Counted from the first letter of the stretch, positions 10,582-22,941 are shown. The stretch: DNA of 64,000 bases from Taenia hydatigena (GCA_036345935.2 JADWOT020000001.1:12831370-12895369); one strand, 5' to 3'. Numbers and translations: made by a program. The notes: generated from the sequence alone by a model not told the origin.

Positions 10582-13174
10582 TTCTTCCAGCGTTTCTCTT
10601 GCCACCAGAAGCATTGAATTCGAAAAATCTTTCAGCTCAAATAATGGCTTCCATTCGAAATTGGCCAACGGTTGGTTCTACAAGGGTTATAACATTATTA
10701 ATTACTTTTGAGTAGTTAAGTAGCGAATAGAAACCAATAACTTACCTCTTCGGTGGGTAAAAATTCATAGACTTTGCTAGTCGAAAAGCCGGATGCTATA
10801 ATAAATAAGTTAATAAATTTAAGTAGTTTGATTATGTAATTTGTAGTTCCATAGGATATGAACACAACACTTACCTAACAATATCAATCTGTTGTTGAAT
10901 GAGACAAGCGACCTACGGAAACAGCTAGACATAGGAATTCCATTAAGACGAGTCCACTGAGCGTTCGCCTGTTCGATAGATGTCAGTGGAAGGCATTCGG
11001 CACTTAACTCTCTGGTCCCTCCTACAACCACTACGCATCCCTTGAAGTAGGCCATTTCTGGACTACTGCGCTTTTCTAACATCGGATTGAGCTTGATCCA
11101 TCGCCATCCACTCCTACTCTCCGCATCTTCTACCAATATTGTAGCAAGTCTTGATCCCATCAAGTGTCCACCACTTTGATAACCACCAACAACCACGATT
11201 CCTACTTCTGGGATATTTAATGCTGATGCGTCATATCGTGCAGGCAGCATAGCAGGGAGTTTGGTGAGCCTAGATTGTTGACTCATCCTAGTCAAACATA
11301 CCTGCCACTGGCCATGTCTAATTTTTCACAAGTGGAAGATAACGCTTTACTAGAGTCGCCGCCAAAAATGAAAATCGATTCATTTCTCGGCGCAACAGCA
11401 GGATTGAAACGTCGCTGTGTTGTTTGGAAAGTCTTATGGGAAGTAGAACCATCTCGGTAATTTACAGACTCCACACTCCATCTGGAGTCAACACACCTAG
11501 CAAAACATACTCTACGTAGAAAGCAAGAGGATGAGACCATAAATTTAATTCACTGTCTAATGCAGTCGCTATTCCCCTGAAAGGAGCTTTAACATTGAAC
11601 GATTCTTCTGGTTGCAACTGTGGCACAGACGTTAAACAGCGGGAATTTGAAACCCTATTGTAGCCGAAGATCATCAGCACCTCTCTAAACGATTTCAAAA
11701 ATTTGCCATAGAGTGACAGTACAAAATGGCATGAAGGTTGCGAAAAGGGACAGTTTCATAGAATCCTATGGCTAGAAATCGGAGCACTTATTGAATCGGC
11801 TAGTCGGTTCTTTGAAGGGTGATTATTGCTACACTAAAAGCGATTAACGTACTTTCTTTGTGGCCCGCAGTTGGAGACAGGCCGGAACCTCCGTTCCAGG
11901 ACCTCATTTAGCCCCATTCCAAGTTTTGGCGGAACATCGGCTGGAGAACAGTCACAGAAATAAAGGAAAAGTTAACTCAAAAGTAGGAAATACAGAATGC
12001 TGAATAATGTCATCAACTCAATCAATTCGCACCTATGACTCTCAAATAAATTTTTCTATCCACCCCGTATTAAAACTTCCAACACGCATAAATGCATCTA
12101 TCCACCCATTTCGCATCCATTCTCAATCTCACACCCATTTTAATCCATTTCATCTTTTCATCCATCGATTAAATCTCTTTTGTTTACCACAAAGCCTTTC
12201 GCTCCTTGCCTACGTCCATGTCTCTTCTTTAGTCTTACAGACACCTATCAAAATTGCTCATCCCTGAATCTCACGTCCTCTAAACTATCCACCCATTCAC
12301 TGTCCTTACCATTAATAAAGAGTTCTGAGAACCTCCTCACAAAGGTCCAGTATTCGGTTTGGCATTGTGGGGACAGCCTCGTCAACTCAATCTTCGAAAT
12401 AATCTTCGTAAACACTTTTGCCTTTTCCTCCTTGTGACGCCCATCAATGCCTGCTTCCATCCAACTGCGAATGGCTCGGAACTTTGATTCCTCACTCACG
12501 CATTTCAACCGGTTGCTTTCCAGTAGCATCTCGAAGTGCTGTGCCGTCGTCAGCATCAGCAGCCCCCTTTGCAAGCACACATCTTCAAAATGTTCCGCCA
12601 TCAGTGGAATGCATATTTCCACCAATTCACGATTCAACGTAGCATTGGCTACCGACCACACCTCTGTCACATTATCTAGAGAGATTCTTTAGTCAGTCAG
12701 GTTTTAACTCCGAAAAAGGCTACTCCCACCTCGTTCTTATGAACTCCACACACCAAGAGACGATTCTCTTGGAGCCGAGATTGTGTGCCAGAAGGTACAA
12801 CCGAGTAGCGTTTCCTGCAGAGATTGTAATTCTGCCTGTGTATGCGTAGTCGACAACAGCCTCGACAATACTGAAAGAGGGTTAAAGAAGGAAGTGATAT
12901 GCACGTACTCTGCTGAAAAGCGTTTCCATTGTGTTGTCACTCCACCTTGTTTGGTGGTCAGTGCTCTTAAAAAAAGTGGGAATCTGGCTGCCAGAACCAG
13001 TAGATGTGCATTGACACATTTCCCATCCCTTGTCTAGAAGTTGGAGCATGAAACCAATGTGCGCAACCTCACCTCAATTCGTAGATCAGTGAGTTTTCCT
13101 TGTTCACGGAAGGTGTCGAACCTGTGAATAAGAAATGAATCTGCTCTATCATCCAAACACACCACCGCCTCCAT
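10576..13174 (-). CDS. BTB-BACK-Kelch (Kelch-like) protein, complete, nine exons
   Basis: Exons, in transcript order, are 13073-13174, 12909-13033, 12730-12870, 12275-12686, 11511-11680, 11302-11481, 10875-11269, 10746-10795 and 10576-10677. They total 1677 nt, or 558 residues plus TAG. All eight introns are GT-AG and the phases agree. An in-frame TGA lies just upstream of the ATG, fixing the start. The BTB domain spans about residues 19-123 (FREQGKLTDLRIE, AHLLVLAARFP, DYAYTGRITI). The BACK domain follows at about 127-230 (DNVTEVWSVAN, LMAEHF, FRAIRSWME). Kelch blades run from about 260 to 525, with hydrophobic-Gly-Gly strands IFIFGGD, IVVVGGY and VVVVGG. Proteins of this family usually serve as substrate adaptors for Cullin-3 ubiquitin ligases, with BTB binding Cul3 and the propeller binding the substrate; the substrate here is unknown. 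The length is normal for the family. Its 3' end abuts a large inverted repeat. Confidence 0.9.
11270..11301 (-). other. 32-nt intron inside the Kelch domain
   Basis: The intron has donor GTATGT and acceptor CTAG. Removing it joins ...DMASGR to LTKLPAMLP in frame; read through, the exon hits a stop at once. It separates the exons at 11302-11481 and 10875-11269 in phase 2. Confidence 0.85.
11482..11510 (-). other. 29-nt intron inside the Kelch domain
   Basis: The donor is GTATGT and the acceptor CCAG. Splicing joins ...HPLAFYVE to WSVESVNYRDG in frame (phase 2). Unspliced, the upstream frame stops 14 codons beyond the junction. At 29 nt this is the shortest intron in the gene and near the lower limit known for spliceosomal introns. 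Confidence 0.8.
11681..12274 (-). other. 594-nt intron between the BACK and Kelch parts
   Basis: This is the only long intron of the Kelch gene. It separates the BTB-BACK half from the propeller half. The donor GTGAG follows codon 260. I placed the acceptor at AGAG just before GTGCTGATG because only that position gives phase 0 into VLMIFGYN. The two nearby AG alternatives (2 or 4 nt upstream) would shift the frame. I see no gene inside the intron; its coding-strand complement has a pyrimidine-rich plus strand around 12050-12200. Confidence 0.7.
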
Positions 13175-13499
13175 TTTCGCTCAGGAATTGAGTTGTCAAA
13201 GTGCAGCGAAGTGTATTCCAAGTTTAACACGAGATGCGTGCGTGAAAGAGCGAATGATTGTAAACGTGGCACGCGTTGAAAAGCCTTGGGTAACCTTGAA
13301 GAAGCAAAGAGATTGGTTGGAATGCACAAGTGGTAAGCCTGCGCTAACTGACAATCGATTGCGTTCTTTAACCATGCGTAAATGTGGTACTTGGATTTGC
13401 AAGGCTAAATGATCCTTGCTTCTTCATGGCAAGCCTTGGCGTGATGCAAGAAGGGCATATGCTGTGGTCGGGATGATCTGATTTACTTTTGCTTCTTGT

Positions 13500-14125
13500 T
13501 TCAACATGAACAGATAATGCAGGTACAGTCTTGACTGATGGACGATTTGGTAGCATCAAGTTCAAGAGGACACCCGCCAATGTGCTACTATTATTTCCGA
13601 AATCAAAACGAGTCGAGAAAACGCAAGTTAACCGAAGGTTAGTTTGCAAGATCACCACACCTAACCATTGACACACTTATGACAATGTCCTGAGTCCTTT
13701 TGGTTTCATTCCACGTCTCTCTTGCATGCAAATCCGAAGCTCATAGAGGAGGTTAAGCAAACAAAAGCATTGAATCAGGGTCTTAAAGCATAACTGGTTT
13801 TCTATAACCTCATCAAGTGGACATTTCAAGTGATATTACAAAAGTGGAAAAATGAGTGGTAATTGCCATTCGAGGAATGCAAAACTTGCTGGGGTGCCTC
13901 CTCACCAGCCAAACGCAGCAATATTTTGGTCCGATTTCAACTCTTTCATTCGGAACTGTCAGCACTTATGCGGCCTTGGAGCCATGCCAGTGACCCATTA
14001 ATGTAACAGCAAAAAACCAACTTAATTGTAAATGATGAAAAAATTTGTGGTGGTCCCTTACAGAAATCTGGAATTCGCTTCTACAATCGAAAACTACTCC
14101 CATGATATGCAGGATCGTTGTTACA
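13500..14125 (-). repeat. Kelch 5' flank, duplicated (right copy)
   Basis: This segment starts about 325 bp upstream of the Kelch ATG and is the inverted partner of 6652-7373. It may contain the promoter, since it is the part that was duplicated together with the Kelch paralogue. I found no clear TATA box or known element that I could defend. Short open frames run through it on both strands, but none is conserved between the two copies. Confidence 0.7.
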
Positions 14126-15629
14126 TAAAAAACGATCGAGGAGACCCATATTGACTTTGGTAGATATCCGATTTTGTCTGTTATCATTTCTTTGACCGAA
14201 CGCTTCCTTTCTACTCCTACAAAAAGGAAGTCATGGGTCTGCATGACTGGTGGAGCAATGTGACAATAATTTCTTCTTTGCTTTATCAACCTTAGGTAAA
14301 CATTGCTATCCCAAGCATGAATAATTTGTGAGAAATCCTCACTAAGTTTACAAAGAATAAAGAGAAAAGTGCAAAGCCAAAGTTTATCGAGTTCCATTAA
14401 AAGGTCTAAGCATGATTGATTTATTAAATGACGTTTACAACTTTGTTGACACACGCTGCTACCGAAGTCAAGAGGATCGAGCTAGTGTGTGGCTGTGACA
14501 TGTACGCATCACACTTAGAAGGTGAAGCATGGAAAACTACTTTACTGCTTCAGTCGACTTTTGGGATTCGAATTAACATGCAATATCAGTTTAGAATGAC
14601 AACCAAAAGTCATCAAAGTATTTTACAAGCGGAATCCCTTGATTTAATCAGCATTCTTCTCGTGGTTCAACCGCTTAATTAGGCGTGCGATAGCAGGATA
14701 AATCGAGTCTGTATAGACGATAACACAAACCCATCGAGATACCTATAAAGAACCTATAGGGACATTCGCAAAGCGTATGATCATTACCAGCTCTAACTTA
14801 TCTGTCGCGTTCAACTGATCACCTTTTATCCCCATTACCACCACCGCCACCACCACTGGTCTTAGAGATCTCGTCATCCGCCTACTGACTAGCAGTACTT
14901 CTTCTGAAAGACAACGCTCACTGTTGGATAAAATAACCCAATTACTGCTAATTGAATATTGTGTATTCTCGGCCGCAACGCCTTAAAACGAAACCTAAAT
15001 AAGGCTGCTAAAAATGCCATGAGTGGTAACATCCAAAGGTGACAGGCAAAATCCCCATATGGGGAGAGACGGAAGCGCCTCCTGACGTAGTCTTCTGATG
15101 TGTAAAGACTTCGTTGCACTGTTGTTCATGTATATCTAGCTAAGACTCACTGGCTGCAGACGGAAACGTTCAACGAATAATAGGACTAGGTCAATGGTCG
15201 GTCGTTCGTCAACTAGTAAAAGGTGTGTAGAGATGTTTACCGCTACGATCACAAACACTTAGTTCATGCATTAAAGTTCTGCACCACCACTAACGTCACC
15301 ACCACTCCATAACCGATCACCGTCACCACAGCGATTAGAGGGCAGAGAAATAGGTTCTTGCAACACTCTCAACAAAATACATTAGGTGACTGCAAAGGGG
15401 TTCTTCAAAGACCATTCGTTCGTTGAAGTGATCAGCATTGTAACTAGCATGCAAAGGCGAATATAGCAAAAAGTTTTGCTTATCATATCCCACCCCAGTG
15501 ACCTAATACAAAGCCTCTGGCTGTGACGACCGGATTTATTATGCGCATTGTGATAATAGCTAGCTCTAAGGATAGCCACACATCTTACAGTAGCTATTAA
15601 TTCTCGAATGCGAGACAACTTCCATGACA
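14126..15629. other. No recognised gene
   Basis: This stretch contains a (CCA/CCG)-rich patch at about 14836-14862 (ACCACCACCGCCACCACCAC) and CACCACC-rich sequence near 15280-15330. A 162-codon frame at 13966-14454 (minus) straddles the start, but the duplicated half does not conserve it. Confidence 0.4.
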
Positions 15630-16880
15630 CAGATGCGTTTGCGAGTGACGCTGATGCAGTGATAATAGTGTTTGCGGTAGTCCAATCGGCACAAGGAGTG
15701 TAAACAATTTATTCTTCCCTTCTTAGCTGGTACTGCTTTAGTAAACGCATTCAGCGATTCTCTTAAATAAGTTGCAGACGCAAGCCAGACTTGTGAGCAC
15801 CAGTTGCTTTATTTCGCCGAGTCGACCTTGCACCAACACTAGTTTAATCTTTGTCAGTGAGTGGCGTGCAGGGCAGCAAGAGGGCGAAGGAAGATGTTGT
15901 AGACAAACCATAATATGAGCCAATTCGTGCAGCAGATTTCGAAAACAGTACACAGGCGGCTGATAAGAAAGTGACGGTCAATTAGAGATTCATGCAAATC
16001 GGGGAGAAAGAAGACACGAATGCGTGAATGCAAGAACTTTCTTTTGATGTGCTTCGTGCAAGTCCATTGAAAACTCTCCAAAACGCTGTTTACCGTTAAA
16101 TGCGAAATCCTGTTTTCGATTTGGGTAGTGAAATCGTCTTTATGTGCGCATTCACGGTTATGGAAAGCGGTGCTTTACTATCCTGAGATGAAGTGTGCTT
16201 AATAACGCTGTATGATTATTAAGGAAGCTGACCCACAGCGATTTTTGGGAGAAGCTGGGATGGTATAACGAAGGGAAAGTAATAGAATATGCAGTTGGTT
16301 TGGAAAGTTAGGAGTCAAAAGGTTATTCGTATGGAAGAGTGAACGCCAGCGATAGTCTTGCGTAGGCGCCCGTGGGTTCGGCATCCCACTGAGGCAGTGC
16401 TACGTCGGTCTGGGTTAGTACACATTGGATATGTGGCAGAAGTGGAACATCCGAGATCGCTGGTATCATCTTGATAGACTTTAATCCTCGGCACCTTACC
16501 TTGGTCTTCCTTGCTATTCTTTATTCCTCTGCACTTCTCTCCACACATTTGCGCCATTTTATGTAGTCAGTTCCTATCCTTTCATATTAAACCCCTTTAC
16601 ATTGTATTCGATTACAGGTCATCGCGCGTATATATTACTGTATTGAATACGGTAACATTAAAAATAAAAGTAGTGGTGCTGGCGATGAAAGTGGACTGTG
16701 TTCATGGTGGCGTTGGTGGCTTCATCGGAAGATGAATGAGTGCATCGCGTCAAAGCGAATTCGGTGGAGTGCAGCTGTTTAGATTGCATTCGCAATTGCA
16801 TTGTCAATGGCCCATAGTATTAAAAAGTGAATTCGAAAATTGGTGCGCATCAATTGACGCGAATGAATAAGCTTTATGGA
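15630..16880 (+). repeat. Segmental direct duplication, copy 1
   Basis: This is collinear with 40015-41245. Matching landmarks are CGCATTCAGCGATTC / CGCATTCAGCCACTTG, GTCAGTGAGTGGCGTGCAGGGCAGCAA, GCGAAATCCTGTTTTC, GGAAGTGGAACATCC-GAGATCGCTG and the TTCTTTATTCCTCTGCAC tail. Divergence is high, so the event is old. No gene is intact in this copy. Confidence 0.7.
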
Positions 16881-19800
16881 TAAATGTCAACTCATTTTTA
16901 AGTGCATTTGTTACTTTACATGAAATCAGACGCTGAAAGTACATGCAAAGTAATTGTGAATAAGTCTTCTGCACTGAAAAACAACAAGAAGGTGTGGATT
17001 TATCTACTCTTCTGCCTTGTGATTTTATTTCTGCATTTTATATGCAAGTTTGTCTATGTTCAAAAGTATTTATTAAGCTTAGACGATAGCAAAGCCTAAT
17101 TAGACACCTTTGAAGGGCCCATTAGTGGCTACGCAAAGCATTCCTCACAAAACCAGCATCAGCTCTGCTTTGCAAAGCGTGATGTCATTGCCGCCTTTAA
17201 CCTATCTGTTTTTTATCCTCGCATTCACCCTACACCTCACCGTTATTGTCACTGTGGAGACTGACTAGGCTACACCGTGGCTCAAGACAGATTCCTCCGA
17301 TGTGCGGGGCCTTCACGAGGTTGAGAAAGTAGCCAGGAACGTAGGTTAAAAGGTCAATGAGTCGCACCTCAAGAAGTCAAAGACATGGGAAGACAATATT
17401 TGGGCCGAATACACACATCAAAGAAAAGAAAGAAACTGGGGCTGAAGACATGTCTCAGGGCCGTCCTTCCTGCAGAGACAGCATGGACACCTTAAGCGGC
17501 CGTAAGCGGGACCGGAGCTAACTAAGCAGCAAATATTACACTTACATATTAATCGGAAAAGTGAAAAATGATAATGTCTCTGGAATGTATGACCATTTGG
17601 CTTAACCCACTTACCTCCTTTTTCCCCCCTCTCCCCTCCGTTGAAGCACATCAAATTACCTGAGTGAGACAATAAGCACTTCATTGTTCTCCTGTCTCCT
17701 TAAAATATCATAAGTCAATCTCATTTTGCTGCAAATGGTCTTATCATCCAGACAATAATCATCCCATTTCTTTTGTATGCTAACTTAAAGCAAGCAGGTT
17801 TTATCATTTGCATTTCTTAGCCTCCCACATTTTGTTTACTGCATTCTGGTTTCTCTACGACGCCTCACATTCACTAACACGCTATAATCACTCAAACGCT
17901 CTCCAGCTTATTCTACAACGGCAAATTTGTTTTCGCGCTGGCGTTCTATCTGAAAACTTGTATTACTTTCCATATTTTCGCAGTATGCTTTTTATTAACC
18001 GCATTTTCTTTGCCATCGTAACCCATTGGCGTGGTAGTATGAAGCTTTAGCTAAAGTAGTAAGCAACACTGATCGAAAAGCAATTGTACTCTTTTTATCG
18101 GCTGCTTTTGCCCTCAAGTGATACCGAAGATGGCATCTGTTATAGGGTGTAGTGCCTGCCAGCGTAATCAAACAGTCCACGAAACAATGTATAGCATAAA
18201 ATTATGCATTGCTACGCCTGCGAAGTCAAACTGAGACAAGATAGCCAAGCATAATTGGTTGGTGCTTGAAGACATGAGGTTTGTTTACGTTTTGATGCTA
18301 CCAAGTCAGTCTAAGATCGTCTGGCACTGTGCTCTCTCCTTGCGTGGCTACACCATCCAAAATATCAAGGGAAATTCACAACATGCATCAATTCTAACTT
18401 ATAAAAAAAATTTTGTGATGCCACCTCAAATCGCCATGGGCAGATGTCTAATGTCAAGGAGTAACTTGTACATGAATGAGCACTGAGTTGCAAAGTCAAG
18501 AATGTGGTCGAGTTGTTTGCCAACTTCCAGATTTATTCGCTGCCTGCAGTAAATCCACCCGTACATTGTGCCTTGTTTGCAAATGACGCATCTGTTTGAA
18601 ATGTGTGCTGCGATCACAGCAAATAGCTCACCACTAGGTCAGCGATAGAGGGGTCTTCTGTCGTGCATAAAACAGTAGCCCTCTTGGTTGCAAACATGTC
18701 AAATTGCGTCATAAAGGATCCGCTTTGAGCACTCGGCCGTGCACTAGATCTCTGGTCATGTGGTCCAAGCCCTTGTACTAGACGCCACCTGGATATCGTC
18801 GACTAAATGAGCTTCGTGGGTCTGTGGAGACAAGATGCCAACCATGTGTCGTCCTATCCAAGCCTTAGGCTCCTTTGGTCAACTTCAGCATTCCTAATGT
18901 GTTTTCATACTGCCTCTGTTCGTCTTGAGTGATCGACTACGGAGAGTCTTTGTAATTGCCCAATGCAGCATTTACAATCGATCACTCTTATGCCCTCTTC
19001 ATTTCACTTAAGGGTCTCGATTTTTCATTGCGGTCACTTTTACCTGAACTTACCTTAATTCAAGTTGACAATATGTCATGTCCTTCTCAAAGCTTACCGA
19101 AAAATGGGAAGTATACTGCAGCACATCGTCAACCGCGCATCTGCCAGCTCGAATATTTTTCGAACCGGCCCTACCCTGATGCATTAAGATGACTGATCAG
19201 TATGCAAACGACTGTTATTGACTGGTTTGCACACTGCGACAGAGTAATAACTTACTCCAAGAGAATTTATAAATTACTCATGGTAAAAATGTAATGAGAG
19301 TGCAGTGTTGGCATAATTTTAGGCGCAATCGCGTTACTTGGAGCATTTTTGAATGCGGTATTTTGATAAATTCATCACACCAACAAACCAAACACATGTG
19401 CGTATATAAACACGAATGAATTTTGGAAATGTCACATGCGGGTCTGCATGATTTTCGATTAAATCACTTAAGGTCTCCACACGTGACCTTTAAAGGGTGG
19501 CTGAGACGCGGATGTCCATTCATAACAGTTGGCCATGTTTAATGCTGAGACGATAAAGAGTAAGCTAAATCCACGCTTTGAATCGCCAGATGCCGAGTTC
19601 AAGGCCACAGCAGTGCCAAGCTCACCACTCACTCCCAGTGTTCCTTATTGCTTGCAAGCACAAGGCGTCAGAGCGCAAGGTGGTGTGGGAAGCTGTAAGT
19701 CGGTCTGATTTTCCTCAAAGTTGGCTGTCACATTATTGGGCATAAAAGCAAATCTCAAGGTTTGAAGTCCAGAGGGAGTATAAGGAATACTTAATGGTTT

Positions 19801-21029
19801 TTAGAGTGGGATCAGCGAACGTTTGCCACAAAGATCAAAATTTGAGTCTGAATGTCTTTGTGCAGAATCTAGGCTGGTAGTACTTCTATTAGCACAGTGA
19901 GTCCGCCTATTTTAGACTACCGGAAGCTGTGGAGGGATTTGTCATTCTTGAATGCGTCACCGCATTCAGACACTCAGCATCATATGTGCATCTTATCCTA
20001 CCCTATTCCAAACTGGCCTCTCCTGCTCTGTCACAAAGCCTAACAAAGAAGTCATAAATCAACCTACACAGACAAACTTGACTTAACAGCGAATTGTCAA
20101 AATTTGTCTCCACATGAGAGCATTGCATGTAATTTTGGGATTTGCTAGGTGAATGAAGTGGATGACGTTGAAGCACAGGATATGACTAGGTAGAGTCACT
20201 CGAAAGCTGAGTTTGATGGTGTGATAGAAGTGGGACTTGAATGTAGAGAATCGGTAGAACCAAATTCGCCTTCATTTGCCTTCATGGTCACCGATTCCTT
20301 CTTCTATCTCTTTGGCCATTACCTCAACTATCTTAACCACAATTCCCATCACAGCAGAATGCATTGCCTTCTATTCGCATCATTTGACTGCCTTATGCTT
20401 CGAATTATAGTAGGTCTTTTCGAAAAGCACTCTTTCACTGGCATCATAATGGTAATCGCGGTTTATAATTTGAACTCGCCATCACTTCAACGCGCTCAAT
20501 TCGCACGTGTATTTGATCTGCCGCATCTTTGAACGCGTCATACAGAAAAGGATGTTCCTCGCAAAGTTGCACGAATGCAATACGATTGTCAGATAAATAA
20601 GAGCAATCGTGTGGAAGATCTGAAGTTCTCTTTTTTGTTCTCACTCAGCGTTATTAGTATAGAGCGTGGATAATGGGAAACTCCACTGAGAAGTGAAGGT
20701 TGGTCTGCAGTAGGACTTCACACGCCAAACAATTGCAGCCATAAATGCGCACATTGAAACTAGCCTAAAGCAAGTTACAATGCTACAAAGACAAAAATGC
20801 GGATGTTGAAAACATTAAACAGGTCAAAGAACAGGAACTAATGGAAATAGCAGAACAATTAAAGGCAGAGGGGATGTTTCAAGTTGCATTGCTGGAAACC
20901 CACGATTTTTCCCATTAATATCAAACTCACATTGCAAGGTATCGTACAGCTGGTGGTGCGTTGGTGAATTCAAACCACACAAATGCCTCACACAAAACCT
21001 TAATACATCTTCACTCATTTTCATATGAT
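16881..21029. other. No recognised gene; centre of the large inverted repeat
   Basis: This is part of the spacer of the large inverted repeat, beyond the Kelch gene. The open frames are short. The longest is 20221-20532 plus (103 codons), overlapped by a charged minus frame at 20444-20644 (RIAFVQLCEEHPFLYDAFK). Neither has a splice partner I can defend. Confidence 0.4.
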
Positions 21030-21264
21030 GTCTTTAATTCTCACCATCCAACTCTCACATTTCCTAACCAAATGCATATCCCATTGCTCTTCTTATTTTC
21101 AATAACCTCTCGGCCACTCCTCACAAGTCATTAAGAGTTTCAGATTTTTTATTTATCGGGTGTCACAACAAGCACTATCACCTACGGATGGAGTAGCACC
21201 ACATTTCGCGATCGCAAATGTGCACTCCGAGCTGCTAACACTACCTAAATCGAAGACAGGATTT
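21030..21264 (+). repeat. Dispersed repeat, copy A
   Basis: This is a direct match to 62910-63140, including CCAACTCTCAC-TTTCCT-ACCAA, a CTCACAAGTCATTAAGAGTTTCAG block, the ATAGCAAGCAC / ACAACAAGCAC block and a final TCGAGGACAGGA-TT motif. Its end is the undetermined base. It is about 235 bp long, has no coding potential I can defend, and may be a solo repeat of a mobile element. Confidence 0.6.
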
Positions 21265-21265
21265 N
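21265..21265. other. Undetermined base (n) at a repeat junction
   Basis: This is the only non-ACGT symbol in the window. It lies exactly between the end of one repeat (21030-21264, also at 62910-63140) and the start of the inner inverted-repeat arm (21266-22507). That placement suggests a joined or collapsed assembly gap rather than an ordinary base-call failure. Confidence 0.9.
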
Positions 21266-22507
21266 AACGTTAAAACATTTGCAGTTCAAGGATTTTGGTT
21301 TCACATATCCAATACACGAATTTGTTTTGCCAAATTCTAAAGTTTCCTTCTAACGTCCAATTGTTCTAAGGGGAAACTAAAAATCGTCCCATGGGGTGGT
21401 CATCATGTGCCAAAAAAAATTGTGGAATATAGGGAGGAAATATGTGCTTTTATTGAGCGTTTTGTATCGGTACAATGCTAAGCCATTGTAATACTTTGCT
21501 TGTTTGACCACCGATGTCAGTTACGGTTACTTGGGTGGCCACATTGCTGCCCTAGCCGGATAGGATGGCCTCCGAGCCATGCCAGCAGCCCTGGATCCCT
21601 TCTGTTTGCCGAATGCATTTATCCTGCCCAAGCACTAAGCCTTCTTCTGCCTCCAAGGGAGTCTCAAATAGCTACATCAATGTGCCATCGCTGAAGTAAA
21701 TCATAAGCCAGCTAAAAGAACGATTCGATGCACAAGCTTTTCCTGAGTGACTCTTGTAACCAGAGAAGTGCAAATTGCGTCACGCAGTGTTAAGAAGAGA
21801 TTCATGCAATCACTAAAGCAATTGAAGGAAAAGGATTGTTATGCGATGTTTCGAGCATTCAAATACCATTGACCAAAAAGAAACGAGGAATCCGTGCGCC
21901 TGAGGCACAAAACACAAGGCGTGTGCCCACTTCGTTTAAAGTGTCCGCTGCCGCCAATAGCGGTTAGTGAACTTCCACTCGCCTGTCAGTTGGCAAATGT
22001 ATTCGTCGTCGTAATGGATCTGGATGTGTCTGTCACTTTCATCAAACAGCAAATGAAGATGCAAAGTCATTCCCATAGAGCATGAATCTGTTTCACTTAA
22101 GTTCATTTCTCCTTTCTACCAGAAACAGCTAAAACTAGTCGCGGGTGTGTGTACCGAAGACAGTTGTAACATTTTGACCCTACAGCAGAAGCGGGTTCTC
22201 GAGGTTGATCTTCAGCAGTCACAACGACTACGAAAATGGGCGTAGCGAAAATTGAAGCAGGTTGTAAGCAGATTTACTCGGTTTGGCAATTTTGCCCCAT
22301 TTTGCGCACAAACTGCCACTCCAAATAGCCTTCAAGATATTGTCAATTACGAAGTCATGGACTTGATCTCGAGTGCAAGCACCTGCCCTCGTGTTCGTGT
22401 CAATGTCAACCTGTGGGTCACGCTGCTTTGTCTGCTTTATGGTCACCATCGCGTCCACTTGCTTTCGTCTTCTACTGTAAGGATTGCAGTTCAAAAGGAC
22501 CCATTGC
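21266..22507 (-). repeat. Large inverted repeat, inner block, right arm
   Basis: This is the partner of 9312-10581. It begins one base after the undetermined base at 21265, with the sequence equivalent to the end of the Kelch coding region (AACGTTAAAAC against AACGTTAGAAC), and contains no other Kelch sequence. A 107-codon plus frame (22252-22575) and an 88-codon minus frame (22228-22494) overlap here. The left arm carries stops in the equivalent of the latter. Confidence 0.85.
21480..21700 (+). repeat. Dispersed ~200-bp repeat, copy 2
   Basis: This is the right-arm copy of the repeat at 10150-10370. It contains the CCATTGTAATACTTTGCTTG start, the GGTGGCCACATTGCTGCCC core and the CAAGGGAGTCTC end. 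It was duplicated together with the inverted-repeat arm rather than inserted independently. Confidence 0.6.
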
Positions 22508-22941
22508 CGTGTGTGGTCATCACCTCCAATGCTAATTCTTTGAGGTGGTCCTCGCCTTCACTTGATTTCAAATAGCATTTTCTCAGTGATTTGCCACTGC
22601 CTTGACACTAGCGAAGTAAAGTGCGTAAAGAAGGCAGTCTTGCTTGTTTTGTTTGAAAATCACTGGAGTTGGCCTTTTTGATAGGACTGGGTGTTATGCG
22701 GAGTTTGATTCCCTTCATTATAATGTACATCACTCGGTGAATGTGATGCAGTCCTCAAGACAATCTTCCCCTTTGCAACCCAGAAACTGTCAAATAACTT
22801 GGAATTTACGAGAGGGCTGGCATTGCATTTAGATTTTCACGTTCCTTAATTCACATTTCTGACGAAACATTTCCTATTTTGTGCGTCTTTCTTGAGACCG
22901 AACGGCAGATGATAATGTCATACTTGAAGTGTGATTCGAGC

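Noticed and set aside
16345..16390. tRNA-like B box (GTGGGTTCGGCATCCC)
   Set aside because: No matching A box or clover-leaf is found upstream, and the duplicate at about 40760 does not conserve the motif.
22252..22575. 107-codon plus-strand frame in the right repeat arm
   Set aside because: The left-arm equivalent is full of stops, and an 88-codon minus frame competes over the same bases.
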